NCBI RefSeq assembly: GCF_037076455.1 | Contig: NZ_AP028679.1 | Span: 3,239,501 to 3,303,500 of the forward strand | Length of the DNA: 64,000 nt | Direction of reading: 5' to 3' | Origin: Desulfoferula mesophila | GTDB lineage: Bacteria; Desulfobacterota; Desulfarculia; Desulfarculales; Desulfarculaceae | Part shown: positions 9,671 to 20,459 of the stretch, in pieces | Layout: each line of letters opens with the position of its first letter | Position numbering within the stretch: position 1 is the stretch's first letter | Made by a program: the position numbers and the translations under genes | The notes under the pieces: generated by a model | The model's input: the letters and a program-made list of their open reading frames with translations, nothing else | Database searches by the model: none | What the model was told of the DNA's origin: nothing

Positions 9671-12169
9671 ATGCCGCGCTTGACCATAGACCACCGCGCC
9701 ATCGAGGTTCCCAAGGGAACCAAGGTGATCCAGGCAGCGGAGCAATTGGGGATTTACATCCCCCGCTTTTGCTTCCACGAGGCCCTGGGCGCGGTGGGGG
9801 CTTGCCGCATGTGCGCGGTGATGTTCCTGGACGGCCCGGTCAAGGGGCTGGAGATGAGCTGCATGACCGAGGCCAGGGAAGGCATGGTGGTTTCCACCGA
9901 CCATCCCGAGGCCCAGGACTTCCGCCGTCAGGTCATCGAGTGGCTCATGCTCAACCACCCCCACGACTGCCCGGTGTGCGACGAGGGCGGCCAGTGCCTG
10001 CTGCAGGACATGACCGTGTCCAGCGGGCACGGCATAAGGCGCTACGAAGGCGACAAGCGCACCTTCCGGGACCAGGACCTGGGACCTTTCGTGTCTCACG
10101 AGATGAACCGCTGCATCCACTGCTGGCGCTGCCGCCGCTTTTACCAGGAGTATGCCGGCTACCGCGACCTGGGAGCCATGCAGATCGGCCGGCGCACCTA
10201 TTTCGGCCGCCAGCGCAGCGGGCGTCTGGAGAGCCCCTTTGCGGGCAACATCGTGGACCTATGCCCCACCGGCGTGTACACCGACAAGCCCTCGCGCTTC
10301 CAGGGCCGCTACTGGGACTTTTCCCGCGCCGCCTCGGTGTGCCCCCATTGCTCCCTGGGCTGCGCCGTCACGGTGAACACCCGCTACCGCAAGGTGGTGC
10401 GCCTCGAGGCCCGAGAAAGCCCGGAGGTCAACGGCCACTTCATCTGCGACCGCGGCCGCTATGGCTATGCCTTTGCCAACCACTCCCAGCGCCCCCGCCA
10501 GGCTCTGGTGCAAAACCGGGAGGCCGAACTCCACCTGGCCTTGGCCGAGACGACCCGGCGCCTTGCGCAGATCACCCGGGAATACGGACCCGCCGCCGTG
10601 GCCGGCCTGGGTTCGACCCGCATGGGCCTGGAGGCCCAAATCGCCCTGCAACGGCTTTGCGCCGAGCAAGGATGGGCCGGAGCCCGCTTCTTTTCGGAGC
10701 CGGACCTGGCCGCGCGGGTGAGCGCCGCCGCCCAGGGCCTGACCCCGGAGCTGGCCGTGTCCCAGTCCGATCTGGCCAAGGCGGACTTCATCGCGGTGGT
10801 CGGGGTGGAGCCCCTGGGCGAGGCGCCCCTGCTGGCCCTGGCCCTGCGCCAGGCCTGGCGGGCCGGGGCCACGGTGGCCCTACTGGACCCCCGCCCCATG
10901 ACCCTGCAACTGGAAGTCAAGCACCTGCCCTTGGCTCCGGGCGTTTTGGACAGCGCCTTGGCCTGGCTGGTCAAGCAAAGCTTTGGGGCCAAAAAGCGCC
11001 GGGCACTGCAAGAGGAGCATCCTCATCTCATGGGCCCGGACGATCATCTGGGCTTGAGCAAGAAAGAGCTGCGCGAGCTCAAGCGGATGGCGCGCGCCCT
11101 GGCCAAAAGCGAACGGCCGGTGCTGGTGTGCGGCACGGACCTGGTCTCCCAGGGCCTGCCGGGCCGCGCCGCCGGGTTGGCCGCCCTGCTGCGCGGGCAA
11201 GGCCAGGCGGCCGGCCTGTTCTACGTGTTTCCCGGCGCCAACGCCCTGGGCGCGGCCTTGGTCAACCCGGACGAGGCCGCTTCGGACAGTCTGCTGGAGT
11301 CCATGGAGCAGGGCGGGGTCAAGGCGCTCCTGGCGGTGGAGAGCGATCCGCTTTTCAATTGCTCCGACCGGGCCCGCATGACCCGCGCCCTGGAGAAGTT
11401 GCATCTGCTGGTGGTGCTGGATCACCTGCCCAGCGCGATCAAGGAGCTGGCCGACGTATTCATCCCCATCGCCAATCTGTACGAGAGCGCTGGCTTCAGC
11501 TTGGTCAACCAGGAGGGCCGCCTGCAACAGGCCCTGCCCGCCGGAGAGATGGGCACGCCTCTGGATCAGATCGCGGGCGGCGGTCATCCGCCCCGAGTCT
11601 ACTCCCTGGAGGCGCCGGGAGGAGACCTGCTGACCTCGCACGAGATTCTGGATACAGCCGCCCGCGAGCTGCTTGGCGCCGATCCCGAGCCGCCCCGGCA
11701 GAATGGCTGGGAATGGCTGGCCGAAAAGCATTCGCCTCTGGCCCCGCTTTTCGCCCAGGGAAGGCCGGAGTTCGGCCGCCGCCTGTTGCCCGTGGCCAGC
11801 GGCGAGGGGTCCGTCTCGGCAGACCCCCTGCCCGCCTTGCCGGACGAGGATCAGTTGGAAATCCTGGTGAGCCCGGCTTTTGCGCCGGGAGAGGAGCTGG
11901 CCTCCTACTCCCAGTTGCTCAGCGAAACGGCGAGCCAAACACTGCTCTGGATACACGCGGACACCGCCAAGGCGCTGGGCCTGCAGGGACAGGCCCGGAT
12001 CAGGCTGCGGCTGGGGCAAGGCGAGCTTGAACTGCCCCTGAGCACCACCATGGACATGCACCCGCGCGTCGCGGTGCTGGTCCCCGGCCCGGACCACGGC
12101 TGGCAGATGCTGCAAGGCCGCCGCCAGGTGATCGCGCTTGACCGGATCACGGCGGGAGGAGAGTCATGA
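9671..12169 (+). CDS. nuoG: NADH-quinone oxidoreductase subunit G
   Basis: An 832-residue iron-sulfur subunit of complex I. The N-terminal [2Fe-2S] cluster uses FCFHEALGAVGACRMC plus SCMTE. The next cluster has the His ligand pattern HPHDCPVCDEGGQC, and the third uses RCIHCWRC with DLCPTG. A further CPHCSLGC followed by a distant Cys corresponds to the optional N7 cluster present in E. coli NuoG. The C-terminal two-thirds is molybdopterin-oxidoreductase-like but degenerate, as usual for NuoG. ATG 9671 starts MPRLTIDHRAIEVP. The gene overlaps nuoH by 4 bases (ATGA). Confidence 0.93.
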   Translation: MPRLTIDHRAIEVPKGTKVIQAAEQLGIYIPRFCFHEALGAVGACRMCAVMFLDGPVKGLEMSCMTEAREGMVVSTDHPEAQDFRRQVIEWLMLNHPHDCPVCDEGGQCLLQDMTVSSGHGIRRYEGDKRTFRDQDLGPFVSHEMNRCIHCWRCRRFYQEYAGYRDLGAMQIGRRTYFGRQRSGRLESPFAGNIVDLCPTGVYTDKPSRFQGRYWDFSRAASVCPHCSLGCAVTVNTRYRKVVRLEARESPEVNGHFICDRGRYGYAFANHSQRPRQALVQNREAELHLALAETTRRLAQITREYGPAAVAGLGSTRMGLEAQIALQRLCAEQGWAGARFFSEPDLAARVSAAAQGLTPELAVSQSDLAKADFIAVVGVEPLGEAPLLALALRQAWRAGATVALLDPRPMTLQLEVKHLPLAPGVLDSALAWLVKQSFGAKKRRALQEEHPHLMGPDDHLGLSKKELRELKRMARALAKSERPVLVCGTDLVSQGLPGRAAGLAALLRGQGQAAGLFYVFPGANALGAALVNPDEAASDSLLESMEQGGVKALLAVESDPLFNCSDRARMTRALEKLHLLVVLDHLPSAIKELADVFIPIANLYESAGFSLVNQEGRLQQALPAGEMGTPLDQIAGGGHPPRVYSLEAPGGDLLTSHEILDTAARELLGADPEPPRQNGWEWLAEKHSPLAPLFAQGRPEFGRRLLPVASGEGSVSADPLPALPDEDQLEILVSPAFAPGEELASYSQLLSETASQTLLWIHADTAKALGLQGQARIRLRLGQGELELPLSTTMDMHPRVAVLVPGPDHGWQMLQGRRQVIALDRITAGGES

Positions 12170-13164
12170 TGATTCCCTCCTGGCTGATCGACGTGGGCCT
12201 GCTGGTCATCAAGCTGGCCGTCTCCCTGGTGGGACTGTTGATGATCGCGGCCTATCTGGTGCTGGCCGAGCGCAAGCTGCTGGGCCGCATGCAGATACGC
12301 CTGGGGCCCAACCGGGCGGGCTGGCACGGCGCGCTGCAACCCATCGCCGACGTCGTCAAGATGATCACCAAAGAGGACGCGCGGCCGCGAGGGGCTGATC
12401 TTTTCCTGTACTGGTTCGCCCCGGCCGTCACCGCCCTCACCGCCTTCCTGATCGCGGCGGTGGTGCCGTTCGGCCCGGCGCTCAACATCTTCGGCCATCG
12501 TTTCGAGCCCATGGTGCTGGACCTCAACGTGGGGGTGCTCTACGCCCTGGCCTTTTCCTCCATCGGGGTGTACGGGGTGTCCCTGGGCGGCTGGGCCAGC
12601 AACTCCAAGTACAGCCTGCTGGGCGCGGTGAGGGCGGCGGCCCAGATGATCTCCTACGAGCTTCCCCTGGCCCTTTCCCTGGTGCCCGCGGTGATGCTGG
12701 CCGGCTCCCTGCGGCTCACCGACATCGTCGAGGCCCAGGCCGGGTTGCCCTTTATCCTGGTGCAACCGGTGGCCTTCGCCATTTTCCTAATCGCCGCCTT
12801 TGCCGAGGCCAAGCGCATCCCCTTCGACCTGCCCGAGGCCGAGAACGAGCTCATGGCCGGTTTTCACACCGAGTACAGCGGCATGCGCTTCGGCCTTTAT
12901 TTCCTGGGCGAATACGTGAACATGATCGTGCTGGGCTCGCTGGTCACGGTGTTCTTCCTGGGGGGCTGGCACGGGCCCCTGCTGCCGCCGATGGTGTGGT
13001 TTTTGCTCAAGGTCTTCGCCCTGGTGTTCGTGATGATCTGGTCGCGGGGAACCCTGCCCCGCCTGCGCTGGGACCAACTGATGGGCTTCTGCTGGAAGGT
13101 GCTCACCCCCCTGGCCCTGGTGAACATCGTGGTCACCGCCGGAATCATGGTGCTGTTGTCATGA
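12166..13164 (+). CDS. nuoH: NADH-quinone oxidoreductase subunit H
   Basis: A 332-residue membrane subunit with about eight transmembrane helices, forming the quinone chamber with NuoB and NuoD. Conserved features are [18 protein letters not shown] near residue 35, the loop with [20 protein letters not shown] and the C-terminal [15 protein letters not shown]. It overlaps nuoG and nuoI by ATGA junctions, indicating translational coupling. Confidence 0.95.
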   Translation: MMIPSWLIDVGLLVIKLAVSLVGLLMIAAYLVLAERKLLGRMQIRLGPNRAGWHGALQPIADVVKMITKEDARPRGADLFLYWFAPAVTALTAFLIAAVVPFGPALNIFGHRFEPMVLDLNVGVLYALAFSSIGVYGVSLGGWASNSKYSLLGAVRAAAQMISYELPLALSLVPAVMLAGSLRLTDIVEAQAGLPFILVQPVAFAIFLIAAFAEAKRIPFDLPEAENELMAGFHTEYSGMRFGLYFLGEYVNMIVLGSLVTVFFLGGWHGPLLPPMVWFLLKVFALVFVMIWSRGTLPRLRWDQLMGFCWKVLTPLALVNIVVTAGIMVLLS

Positions 13165-13742
13165 GCGATAAGCGCGCGCCAGAGCAGACGGGCCACGTCC
13201 GTCGGGAAACCACGGCGGGCCTGCGCCAGGCCTGGGGGCTGGTGCAGGGGTTCGCCATGACCCTGCGCCACGTTTTCCGCCGGCCCATCACCTTCCAGTA
13301 CCCCGAGGAGAAGCGCACCCTGCCCGCGCGCACCCGGGCCCGCATCGTGCTAACCCGGGACCCGGACGGCCAGGAGCGATGCGTGGCCTGCTATCTGTGC
13401 TCCGCCGCCTGTCCGGTGGACTGCATCTCCATGCAAAGTGAGGAGCGCCCCGACGGGCGGCGCTGGGCCCGCTGGTTCAGGATCAACTTCGCCCGCTGCA
13501 TCTTCTGCGGGCTGTGCGAGGAGGCCTGCCCCACCCTGGCCATCCAGCTCACCCCGGACTTCGAGATGGCCGAGCACGGCCTGCTCGATCTGGTGGCCGA
13601 AAAAGAGGATCTTTTGATCGATGGCGGGGGCAAGCATCCGGATTACAACTTCTACCGCCACGCCGGGGTGGCCGTGGCCGGTGACAAGGGCGAACACATC
13701 GGCGAAGACGAGCCGGTGGACGTCTTGAGCAATCATGTTTAG
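13161..13742 (+). CDS. nuoI: NADH-quinone oxidoreductase subunit I (2x[4Fe-4S])
   Basis: A 193-residue ferredoxin-like subunit holding clusters N6a and N6b. Two classic motifs are seen, [15 protein letters not shown] and [13 protein letters not shown]. The N-terminal segment with [14 protein letters not shown] is the usual NuoI membrane-associated stretch. ATG 13161 overlaps the nuoH stop by four bases; a longer in-frame extension into nuoH is not NuoI-like. Confidence 0.95.
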   Translation: MSDKRAPEQTGHVRRETTAGLRQAWGLVQGFAMTLRHVFRRPITFQYPEEKRTLPARTRARIVLTRDPDGQERCVACYLCSAACPVDCISMQSEERPDGRRWARWFRINFARCIFCGLCEEACPTLAIQLTPDFEMAEHGLLDLVAEKEDLLIDGGGKHPDYNFYRHAGVAVAGDKGEHIGEDEPVDVLSNHV

Positions 13743-14271
13743 GAGCATGATGAGCATACCGGGCGCCATATTTTACGTTCTGGCCTTGCTGGTGCTGGTC
13801 GCCACCCTGCTGGCCGTGATCAGCCGCAATCTCATGCACGCGGTGGTGCATCTGGTCATCTCCTTCGTGGGCACCGCCATGCTGCTGTATCTGCTGGGCG
13901 CCCCCCTGCTGGCGGCCTTGGAGGTGATCATCTACGCCGGGGCCATCATGGTGCTGTTCGTCTTCATCGTGGTCACCCTGGCGGTTCCGGTAAGCGGCGG
14001 CGAGCGCTGGCGCTACGTGCGCCAATGGATACCGGCGGCCCTCCTGGGGCTGGCGCTGCTTATCATCATGGCCGCCCTCATCGCCAGCGACCCGGTGAGC
14101 GGCCAGGGGCTCAAGCTGGCCTCGGTGTCGCCCCGGGCCTTCGGAGGATTCATTTTCGAGAAATATTGGCTGGCGGTGGAAATCGTTTCGCTGCTGCTGT
14201 TCGTGGCCCTGGTGGGGGCGCTCTATCTGGGCCGCCACGCCTTTAGGAGCAAAAAGGGGGGCATATCATGA
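13735..14271 (+). CDS. nuoJ: NADH-quinone oxidoreductase subunit J
   Basis: A 178-residue antiporter-associated membrane subunit with five hydrophobic helices, including the conserved [20 protein letters not shown] (TM3, with a pi-bulge in the family). The start may be ATG 13735, overlapping nuoI by 8 bases, or ATG 13747/13750 just after an AGGAG at 13741-13745. The N-terminus therefore has a 4-5 residue uncertainty. Confidence 0.92.
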   Translation: MFRSMMSIPGAIFYVLALLVLVATLLAVISRNLMHAVVHLVISFVGTAMLLYLLGAPLLAALEVIIYAGAIMVLFVFIVVTLAVPVSGGERWRYVRQWIPAALLGLALLIIMAALIASDPVSGQGLKLASVSPRAFGGFIFEKYWLAVEIVSLLLFVALVGALYLGRHAFRSKKGGIS

Positions 14272-14573
14272 TCGCGCCCCTGGGACATGTGCTGGCCCTG
14301 GCCGCCCTGTTGTTCATCCTGGGCGCCGCCTGCGTGGTGGCCCGGCGCAATTTGTTCATGATCATCATCGGGGTGGAGGTGATGCTCAACGCCGCCGGGC
14401 TGGCCCTGGTGGCCGGCTCCCTGCGCTGGCAAAACCTGGACGGCCAGGCCCTGGTGCTGTTCATCTTCGCCATAGCGGCCGCCGAGGTTTCCGTGGGCCT
14501 GGCCCTGGCGACTTACGCCTGGTCCCGGCGGGGCAGTCTGGACCCGGACGATTACCGGATGCTGGGGAACTAG
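14268..14573 (+). CDS. nuoK: NADH-quinone oxidoreductase subunit K
   Basis: A 101-residue subunit with three transmembrane helices, full family length. The two buried glutamates expected for proton transfer are in IGVEVMLNAAGL (TM2) and IAAAEVSVGLAL (TM3). It overlaps nuoJ by an ATGA junction and is followed one base later by nuoL. Confidence 0.95.
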   Translation: MIAPLGHVLALAALLFILGAACVVARRNLFMIIIGVEVMLNAAGLALVAGSLRWQNLDGQALVLFIFAIAAAEVSVGLALATYAWSRRGSLDPDDYRMLGN

Positions 14574-14574
14574 C

Positions 14575-16452
14575 ATGCGGGCGCTGATTCTCATAATGCT
14601 TCTGGCGCCGCTTAGCGGCGCGCTGCTCAACGCCCTGGCCGGCAGGGCGCTCTCCCGCAAGGGGGTGAGCCTGGCCGCCTGCGCGGCGGTGCTGGTCTCC
14701 CTGGGCGCGGCGGTGGCCGCCCTGGCGCTGCGCGGCGCGGCGGCGCACGACCTGACGCTGTTCGCCTGGATCAAGCTCTGCCCGCTCCACGCCGCCATGG
14801 ACGTGCACTACGATTCCCTGGCCGCCCTCATGGCCCTGATGGTCACCTTCGTGGCCACCATCATCCACCTCTACTCCGCCAGCTTCATGCGCGACGACCC
14901 GGGCCTGGTGCGCTACTTCGTGTATCTGAACCTGTTCGTGTTCGCCATGCTGGTGGTCACTCTTTCCAACAGCCTGGTGTTCATGTACCTGGGCTGGGAG
15001 GGGGTGGGCTTTTGCTCCTACGCCCTCATCGGCTTCTGGTACGGTGAGGCGGCCAACGCCTCGGCCGGCCGCAAGGCCTTCCTTTTCACCCGGCTGGGCG
15101 ACATCGCTTTCGGGGTGCTCCTGGCCCTGTGCCTGGCCTGGCTGGGAGAGCTGTCCATCACCGGGATAAACGCCCAGGCCGCCACCCTGGGCTCCGGCGC
15201 GGCTCTGGTCCTGGGCCTGCTGCTTTTCTGGGCGGCGGCCGGCAAATCGGCCCAACTGCCGCTAAGCGTGTGGCTGCCCGACGCCATGGCCGGGCCCTCG
15301 CCGGTGTCGGCCCTGATCCACGCCGCAACCATGGTCACCGCCGGCGTCTACCTGCTCATGCGCCTGTTCCCGGTGCTGGCCGCCTCGCCGCCGGTGCTGT
15401 GGCTCATCGCCGGGGTGGGGGCGCTCACCGCCCTGTGGGCCGCCCTGGCCGCCCTGGCCCAGCGCGACATCAAGCGGGTGCTGGCCTACTCCACCATCAG
15501 CCAGGTGGGTTACATGTTCCTGGCGGTGGGGGCCTCGGACATCGTGGCCGGCATGTTCCACCTGCTCTCCCACGCCTTTTTCAAGTCGCTGCTGTTCTTG
15601 GCCGCCGGGTGCGTTATCAAGGCCCTGAACGAGGAGCACAACATCTTCAAGATGGGCAACCTGCGCCGGTTGATGCCCGGCGTCGCGACCCTGTTCCTCA
15701 TCGGCGCGCTGTGCCTCAGCGCCTTCCCCTTGCTGGGCGGCTACTTCTCCAAGGACCGCATCCTGCTGGCCGCCTTCGTGGCGCCGGGGCTGTCTTACAA
15801 GCTTTTTTGGGCCGCCGGGTTCTTGGCGGCCCTGCTCACCCCGCTCTACACCTTCCGCCTGTACTTCATCGCCTTTGGCGCGCGCGATGGCGGCCCCAGC
15901 GCCGACCAGGTGGGCAAGCTGCCGCGCCTGCTCACCTGGGTGCTGTGGCCCCTGGCCGCCCTGGCCCTGTTCGACGGGCTCTTGAACGTGCCCCTGGGGC
16001 CGGGCAAGCATTGGCTGGCCCGCTTCATGGCCTCGGTGCCCGGCGCGCGCCTGGAGGTGCCCGCCGCGAGTTCCGTCGAGGTGGGCATGGCCCTGGCCAG
16101 CGCCACCGGGGTGCTGGCCTCCCTGGCCCTGGCCTATTGGCTCTATCGCCGGGTGCAGGCAGAGCCGCCCGCGACCCCTTGGCGCGAAGCGCTGTTCAAC
16201 GCCTTCTACCTGGATCGCCTGTACCAGATCGCCTTGGTACGGCCCTACCGGGCCACGGCGGAGTTCCTGTGGAAGCAGTTCGACGACGGCGGCCTGGACC
16301 TGGGCTTCATGACCCTGGGCCAGGGGCTAAGCATTTTCTCCCGGGGGATGGCCGCGTGGAGCAGCGGCCGTCTGTCGCTGTATTTGCTCATGATGTTGGT
16401 GGCCCTGGTTTCCGTGCTGGGAATCCTGGCCTGGACCTGGTTCGCCTGGTGA
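14575..16452 (+). CDS. nuoL: NADH-quinone oxidoreductase subunit L
   Basis: A 625-residue antiporter-like proton-pumping subunit. Landmarks are [30 protein letters not shown] with the key glutamate near residue 143, the [20 protein letters not shown] loop and the [15 protein letters not shown] lysine segment. The C-terminal region includes the lateral helix and the final transmembrane helix. Confidence 0.95.
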   Translation: MRALILIMLLAPLSGALLNALAGRALSRKGVSLAACAAVLVSLGAAVAALALRGAAAHDLTLFAWIKLCPLHAAMDVHYDSLAALMALMVTFVATIIHLYSASFMRDDPGLVRYFVYLNLFVFAMLVVTLSNSLVFMYLGWEGVGFCSYALIGFWYGEAANASAGRKAFLFTRLGDIAFGVLLALCLAWLGELSITGINAQAATLGSGAALVLGLLLFWAAAGKSAQLPLSVWLPDAMAGPSPVSALIHAATMVTAGVYLLMRLFPVLAASPPVLWLIAGVGALTALWAALAALAQRDIKRVLAYSTISQVGYMFLAVGASDIVAGMFHLLSHAFFKSLLFLAAGCVIKALNEEHNIFKMGNLRRLMPGVATLFLIGALCLSAFPLLGGYFSKDRILLAAFVAPGLSYKLFWAAGFLAALLTPLYTFRLYFIAFGARDGGPSADQVGKLPRLLTWVLWPLAALALFDGLLNVPLGPGKHWLARFMASVPGARLEVPAASSVEVGMALASATGVLASLALAYWLYRRVQAEPPATPWREALFNAFYLDRLYQIALVRPYRATAEFLWKQFDDGGLDLGFMTLGQGLSIFSRGMAAWSSGRLSLYLLMMLVALVSVLGILAWTWFAW

Positions 16453-16465
16453 GGATGCATTAAAC

Positions 16466-17974
16466 GTGTTTGCCGTACCGCTACTCAGCCTGCTGATCTT
16501 CCTCCCTCTGGGGGGAGGACTCTTGGCGTTGGCCTGCGGCGCGCGCGTCAGGGCGGCCAGGGGAACGGCCCTGGTGGTCTCCCTGGTGGAGCTGGGCCTG
16601 ACCTCGGGCCTGCTGGCCTTGGCCGGATCGCCCCAGGCGGGACAAGGCGCCTGGCTGTTGAGCGAAAGCCGGGCCTGGCTGCCCGCCCTGGGCATCCAAT
16701 ACGCCCTGGGCCTGGACGGGGTGAGCCTGCTGCTGGTATTGCTGACCGCCCTGTTGCAGGTGCTGTGCGTGCTGGTCTCTTGGCGGCAGATCGACGAGCG
16801 GCCCGGTCTGTACTATCTCCTGCTGCTGCTCATGCAGACCGGAGTGAACGGGCTGTTCCTGGCTCAGGACCTGTTCCTGTTCTACCTGTTCTGGGAGCTG
16901 CAGCTCATCCCCATGTTCTTCCTGGTGGGCATGTGGGGCCACGAGCGGCGGGTGTTCGCCTCCTTCAAGCTGGTGCTGTTCACCCTGGCGGGCAGCCTGA
17001 TGCTGCTGCTGGGCATCCTGGGCCTCTACGCGGCCCACGGCGCCCAGAGCGGGACCTACACCTTCTCGCTGGCGGCTCTGGCCGCCGCGCCCCCGGCGGC
17101 CAATATCCAAGGTTGGCTCATGGCGGCCATGCTCATCGGCTTCGCGGTCAAGGTGCCCTTGGTGCCCCTGCACACCTGGCTGCCCGAGGCCCACACCCAG
17201 GCCCCCACCGCGGGCAGCGTGCTCCTGGCCGGGGTGCTCCTCAAAACCGGGGCCTACGCCATCTTCCGGGTGGCCCTGCCGGTGCTGCCTTCGGCCGCCG
17301 CCCTGGCCGCGCCGGTGCTGGTGGGCCTGGCCCTGGCGGGTGTCTTCTACGCCGCCTGGATCGCCAGGGCCCAGCGGGATCTGAAACGCCTGGTGGCCTA
17401 CTCCAGCATCACCCACTTGGGGTTGGTGGTGCTGGGCCTGGCCGCCTGGAACCTGATGAGCGTCAGCGGCGCGGTGTTGCAGATGATCAACCATGGGCTG
17501 TCCACTTCCGCTTTGTTCATCCTGGCGGGCCTGCTGCAACAGCGCCTGGACTCCCGCAGCCTGGAGGACATGGGCGGCCTGTGGACGGCCATGCCCCGCT
17601 TCAGCGCCTTTTTCCTGTTTTTCGCCATGGCCTCTTTGGGCCTGCCGGGGCTCAACAATTTCGTGGGCGAGCTTTTGGTGTTGTTGGGCACCTACCGCGC
17701 CTACCCGGCGGCGGCGGTGGCCGGTTTCGTGGGCCTGGCGGTGGGGGTGATGTACGTGCTCAAGATGGTGCAGGCCACCATCTTCGGCCCCGCCCAACCG
17801 GGCCCGCCCCCCCCGGACCTGAACGGCAGGGAAGCGCTCATCTTGGGGGTGCTGGCCGTGGCGGTGCTGTTCATCGGGCTGCATCCCGGCCCGGTGCTGG
17901 AGTTGATCGAGGGGCCGGTTAAGGCCTTGATGAGCCCGGGCCAGCAAGTGGCCCTGGCGATTTTCCAACCGTGA
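16466..17974 (+). CDS. nuoM: NADH-quinone oxidoreductase subunit M
   Basis: A 502-residue antiporter-like subunit. Signature stretches are FLFYLFWELQLIPMFFLVG (with the functional Glu near residue 145), HTWLPEAHTQAPTAGSVLLA and KRLVAYSSITHLG. The start codon is GTG at 16466, preceded by GAGG 12 bases away. It lies 13 bases after nuoL and 24 bases before nuoN. Confidence 0.95.
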   Translation: MFAVPLLSLLIFLPLGGGLLALACGARVRAARGTALVVSLVELGLTSGLLALAGSPQAGQGAWLLSESRAWLPALGIQYALGLDGVSLLLVLLTALLQVLCVLVSWRQIDERPGLYYLLLLLMQTGVNGLFLAQDLFLFYLFWELQLIPMFFLVGMWGHERRVFASFKLVLFTLAGSLMLLLGILGLYAAHGAQSGTYTFSLAALAAAPPAANIQGWLMAAMLIGFAVKVPLVPLHTWLPEAHTQAPTAGSVLLAGVLLKTGAYAIFRVALPVLPSAAALAAPVLVGLALAGVFYAAWIARAQRDLKRLVAYSSITHLGLVVLGLAAWNLMSVSGAVLQMINHGLSTSALFILAGLLQQRLDSRSLEDMGGLWTAMPRFSAFFLFFAMASLGLPGLNNFVGELLVLLGTYRAYPAAAVAGFVGLAVGVMYVLKMVQATIFGPAQPGPPPPDLNGREALILGVLAVAVLFIGLHPGPVLELIEGPVKALMSPGQQVALAIFQP

Positions 17975-17998
17975 TCAAGGGAGACGGGCGAACGAGAC

Positions 17999-19441
17999 AT
18001 GCTTGAAGGTTGGCCGGTCATAGCGCCCCACGCCATCTTGGCCCTGTGCGGCGGGCTCATCTTCTGCCTGGGTGCCTTTTGGCAGAGGCGGCCCTCCGGT
18101 TTGCTTTGGTGGCTGGCCCTGGCCGCCAGCCTGGCCGCGGGCTTGGCCGCCCTGGGCGGGCCGGTTTCGGCCACCTACCAGGGCATGCTGGACGTGGGCC
18201 TCTACGGCCGCCTGTTCACCGCGCTCATCGCCCTGGTGTGCCTGCTGGCCTTGCTGCTTCTCAAGCGCTACGCCGCCCTGCGGGGCTTCGCGGGCGAGGA
18301 GCTATATGGCTTGATGCTCCTGGCCGGTCTGGGCATGGCGCTCACCGCCGGAGCGGCGCACTGGCTGATCTTTTTCCTGGGCCTGGAGCTGCTGTCCATC
18401 TGCTTGTACATCCTCTTGGCCATGCGCAAGGGCAGCAGCGAGTCCACCGAGGCCGGGCTCAAGTATTTCATCCTGGGCGCGGTGGCCTCCGCGCTGGTGG
18501 TCTTCGGCATAGCCCTGATCTACGCGGCCGGCGGTAGCATGCTGATCGCTCCCAGCCTGGCCGCCGCCAGTGGTACCGGGCACGGCGCCCTGACCCTGCT
18601 GGGCCTGGGTCTGGTCCTGACCGGCCTGGCCTTCAAGCTCTCCCTGGCACCACTGCACGTGTGGACCCCGGACGTGTACCAGGGGGCTCCCGCGCCCATC
18701 ACCGCCTTTTTGGCGGCCGGGTCCAAGGCTGCGGTGATGGCGGTGCTGGTGCGCCTGTGCGCCCTGATGCCGGGCAACCTGTGGACCTATTGGGTGCTGG
18801 CCCTGTGGGGGCTGGCCGCCCTCACCATGCTGGCCACCAACCTGAGCGCCCTGCGCGAGGAGCGGGTCAAACGCCTGCTGGCCTATTCCAGCGCCGCCCA
18901 GATGGGCTATCTGCTCATGGCCCTGGTGGGGGCGCGCTACGGCGGCCTGGTCTCCGCCCTGTTCTTTCTGTGCGCCTACGCCCTGATGGACCTGGGCGTC
19001 TTCGGCCTGGTGACGGTGCTCTCGCCCCACGATGGCGACCTCAACCGCCTGGATGAGCTGCGCGGCCTGTCCCGCCGCCATCCCTGGCTGGCCGCCTGCC
19101 TGGCGCTGTGTCTGCTCTCCCTGGCCGGGATGCCCCCCACCGGCGGCTTCGTGGGCAAGTTGTTTTTATTCACCTCCGTGCTCAAGGCCGGTTATCCGGT
19201 CCTGGCCCTGCTGGGCGCGCTGGCCGCGGCGATGGCCTTTTACTATTACTTCAAGCTGGTGGCGGTGATGTATATGGGCGAGCCGTCCGGCGAACCGGCC
19301 CCGTCCGGGCCAAAACCAGCCGCCGGAGCGGCCGAGGCGCTGGCCCTGGCCGTTATTGCGGTTGCCCTGCTGTGGCTGGGGGTCTTCCCGGCCTGGTTGC
19401 ACGGCCTGGCCGGCGCGGCGGTGGCCACCCTGGGCGGCTAA
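17999..19441 (+). CDS. nuoN: NADH-quinone oxidoreductase subunit N
   Basis: The 480-residue third antiporter-like subunit and last gene of the nuo operon. Family stretches are FLGLELLSICLYILLA (Glu near residue 133), LAPLHVWTPDVYQGAPAPIT and KRLLAYSSAAQMGYLL. The reading frame ends 19 bases before the convergent end of cydB, with only a GC-rich short spacer between. Confidence 0.95.
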   Translation: MLEGWPVIAPHAILALCGGLIFCLGAFWQRRPSGLLWWLALAASLAAGLAALGGPVSATYQGMLDVGLYGRLFTALIALVCLLALLLLKRYAALRGFAGEELYGLMLLAGLGMALTAGAAHWLIFFLGLELLSICLYILLAMRKGSSESTEAGLKYFILGAVASALVVFGIALIYAAGGSMLIAPSLAAASGTGHGALTLLGLGLVLTGLAFKLSLAPLHVWTPDVYQGAPAPITAFLAAGSKAAVMAVLVRLCALMPGNLWTYWVLALWGLAALTMLATNLSALREERVKRLLAYSSAAQMGYLLMALVGARYGGLVSALFFLCAYALMDLGVFGLVTVLSPHDGDLNRLDELRGLSRRHPWLAACLALCLLSLAGMPPTGGFVGKLFLFTSVLKAGYPVLALLGALAAAMAFYYYFKLVAVMYMGEPSGEPAPSGPKPAAGAAEALALAVIAVALLWLGVFPAWLHGLAGAAVATLGG

Positions 19442-19460
19442 GCCCGGCCCGGCCCCGGCC

Positions 19461-20459
19461 TCAGCCCTGGTCCACCTTTCCCCGGAACACCCAATACTGA
19501 TAGGCGTTGTAGGCCAGCATCAGGGGCAGCATGATCCCCACCCCCACCAGCATGAACTCCAAGTTGATGTCCGCGGCGGCGGCCTGGAATATGGTGAGTC
19601 CCGGCGGGACCACCACGGGGTAGATGCTGCCGGCCAGGGCGGCCAGAAGCAGCAGGTTGGTGAGCAGGGCCAGCCAGAAGCAGCCCGGATCCCAGCCCCG
19701 GGCCAGGCTGACCACCAGGCCCGCGAAGCACACCCCCGCCAGGGCCAGAGGCAGGGAGCTGACCAACAGGCCGGGCCAGGCCAGCCACTTGGCGGTGAGG
19801 AAGGGATGCATACCGCAGGACCAGATGATCAGGGCCGGGGCGGCGATGAGCAGAAAAAAGGCGCTGGCCCGCACCGCGCGCAAGGCCTTTTCCCGCACTG
19901 GGCCGCCGGTCTTGAGCACCAGCCAAGCAGCCCCGGATAGCACGAAGGAGCCCAATAGCCCCAAGGTGGCCGCGACGCTGAAGGGGCTCAGCCAGGCCCA
20001 GGAACCGCCGCTCACGCGCCCACCGTCCAGGGGCAACCCGGCCAGCAGGGCGCCCAAGCCCAGACCCAGGGCCACCGTGGCCGACAGGCTGCCCAGGCCG
20101 AAGGCCAGGCCCCACAACCGTTGGTTGTCGGCCTGGTCGTAGTATTCCGCGGACACCCCGCGCAAGATGAAGCCCAAGAGCATCAAGGCCACGGGAAGGT
20201 ACAGGGTGGAAAGGGCCAGCCCATAGACCACGGGGAAGGCCCCGAACAACAGCGCGCCCAGCACCACCAGCCAGGTCTGGTTGGCATGCCAGATGGTGGA
20301 CACGCTGGCCAACATGGTTCCGCGCTGTTCCTCCTGGTTAACGAATAGTGTCAGGACGCCCACCCCCAGGTCCAGGCCGTCCAACAGCAGCACCAGCAGC
20401 AGGACCAAGGCCAGCAGCAGGTACCACACCAGGGCCAGGTCAGAATGCAGCGCGCTCAT
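19461..20459 (-). CDS. cydB: Cytochrome bd ubiquinol oxidase subunit II
   Basis: A 332-residue membrane subunit of the high-affinity quinol oxidase, with eight or nine hydrophobic helices. The N-terminal LLLDGLDLGVGVL and the WHANQTWLVVLGALLFGAFP segments are CydB signatures. The start is ATG 20459, overlapping the cydA stop by four bases (ATGA); a longer frame that runs back into cydA is spurious. Confidence 0.94.
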   Translation of the reverse strand: MSALHSDLALVWYLLLALVLLLVLLLDGLDLGVGVLTLFVNQEEQRGTMLASVSTIWHANQTWLVVLGALLFGAFPVVYGLALSTLYLPVALMLLGFILRGVSAEYYDQADNQRLWGLAFGLGSLSATVALGLGLGALLAGLPLDGGRVSGGSWAWLSPFSVAATLGLLGSFVLSGAAWLVLKTGGPVREKALRAVRASAFFLLIAAPALIIWSCGMHPFLTAKWLAWPGLLVSSLPLALAGVCFAGLVVSLARGWDPGCFWLALLTNLLLLAALAGSIYPVVVPPGLTIFQAAAADINLEFMLVGVGIMLPLMLAYNAYQYWVFRGKVDQG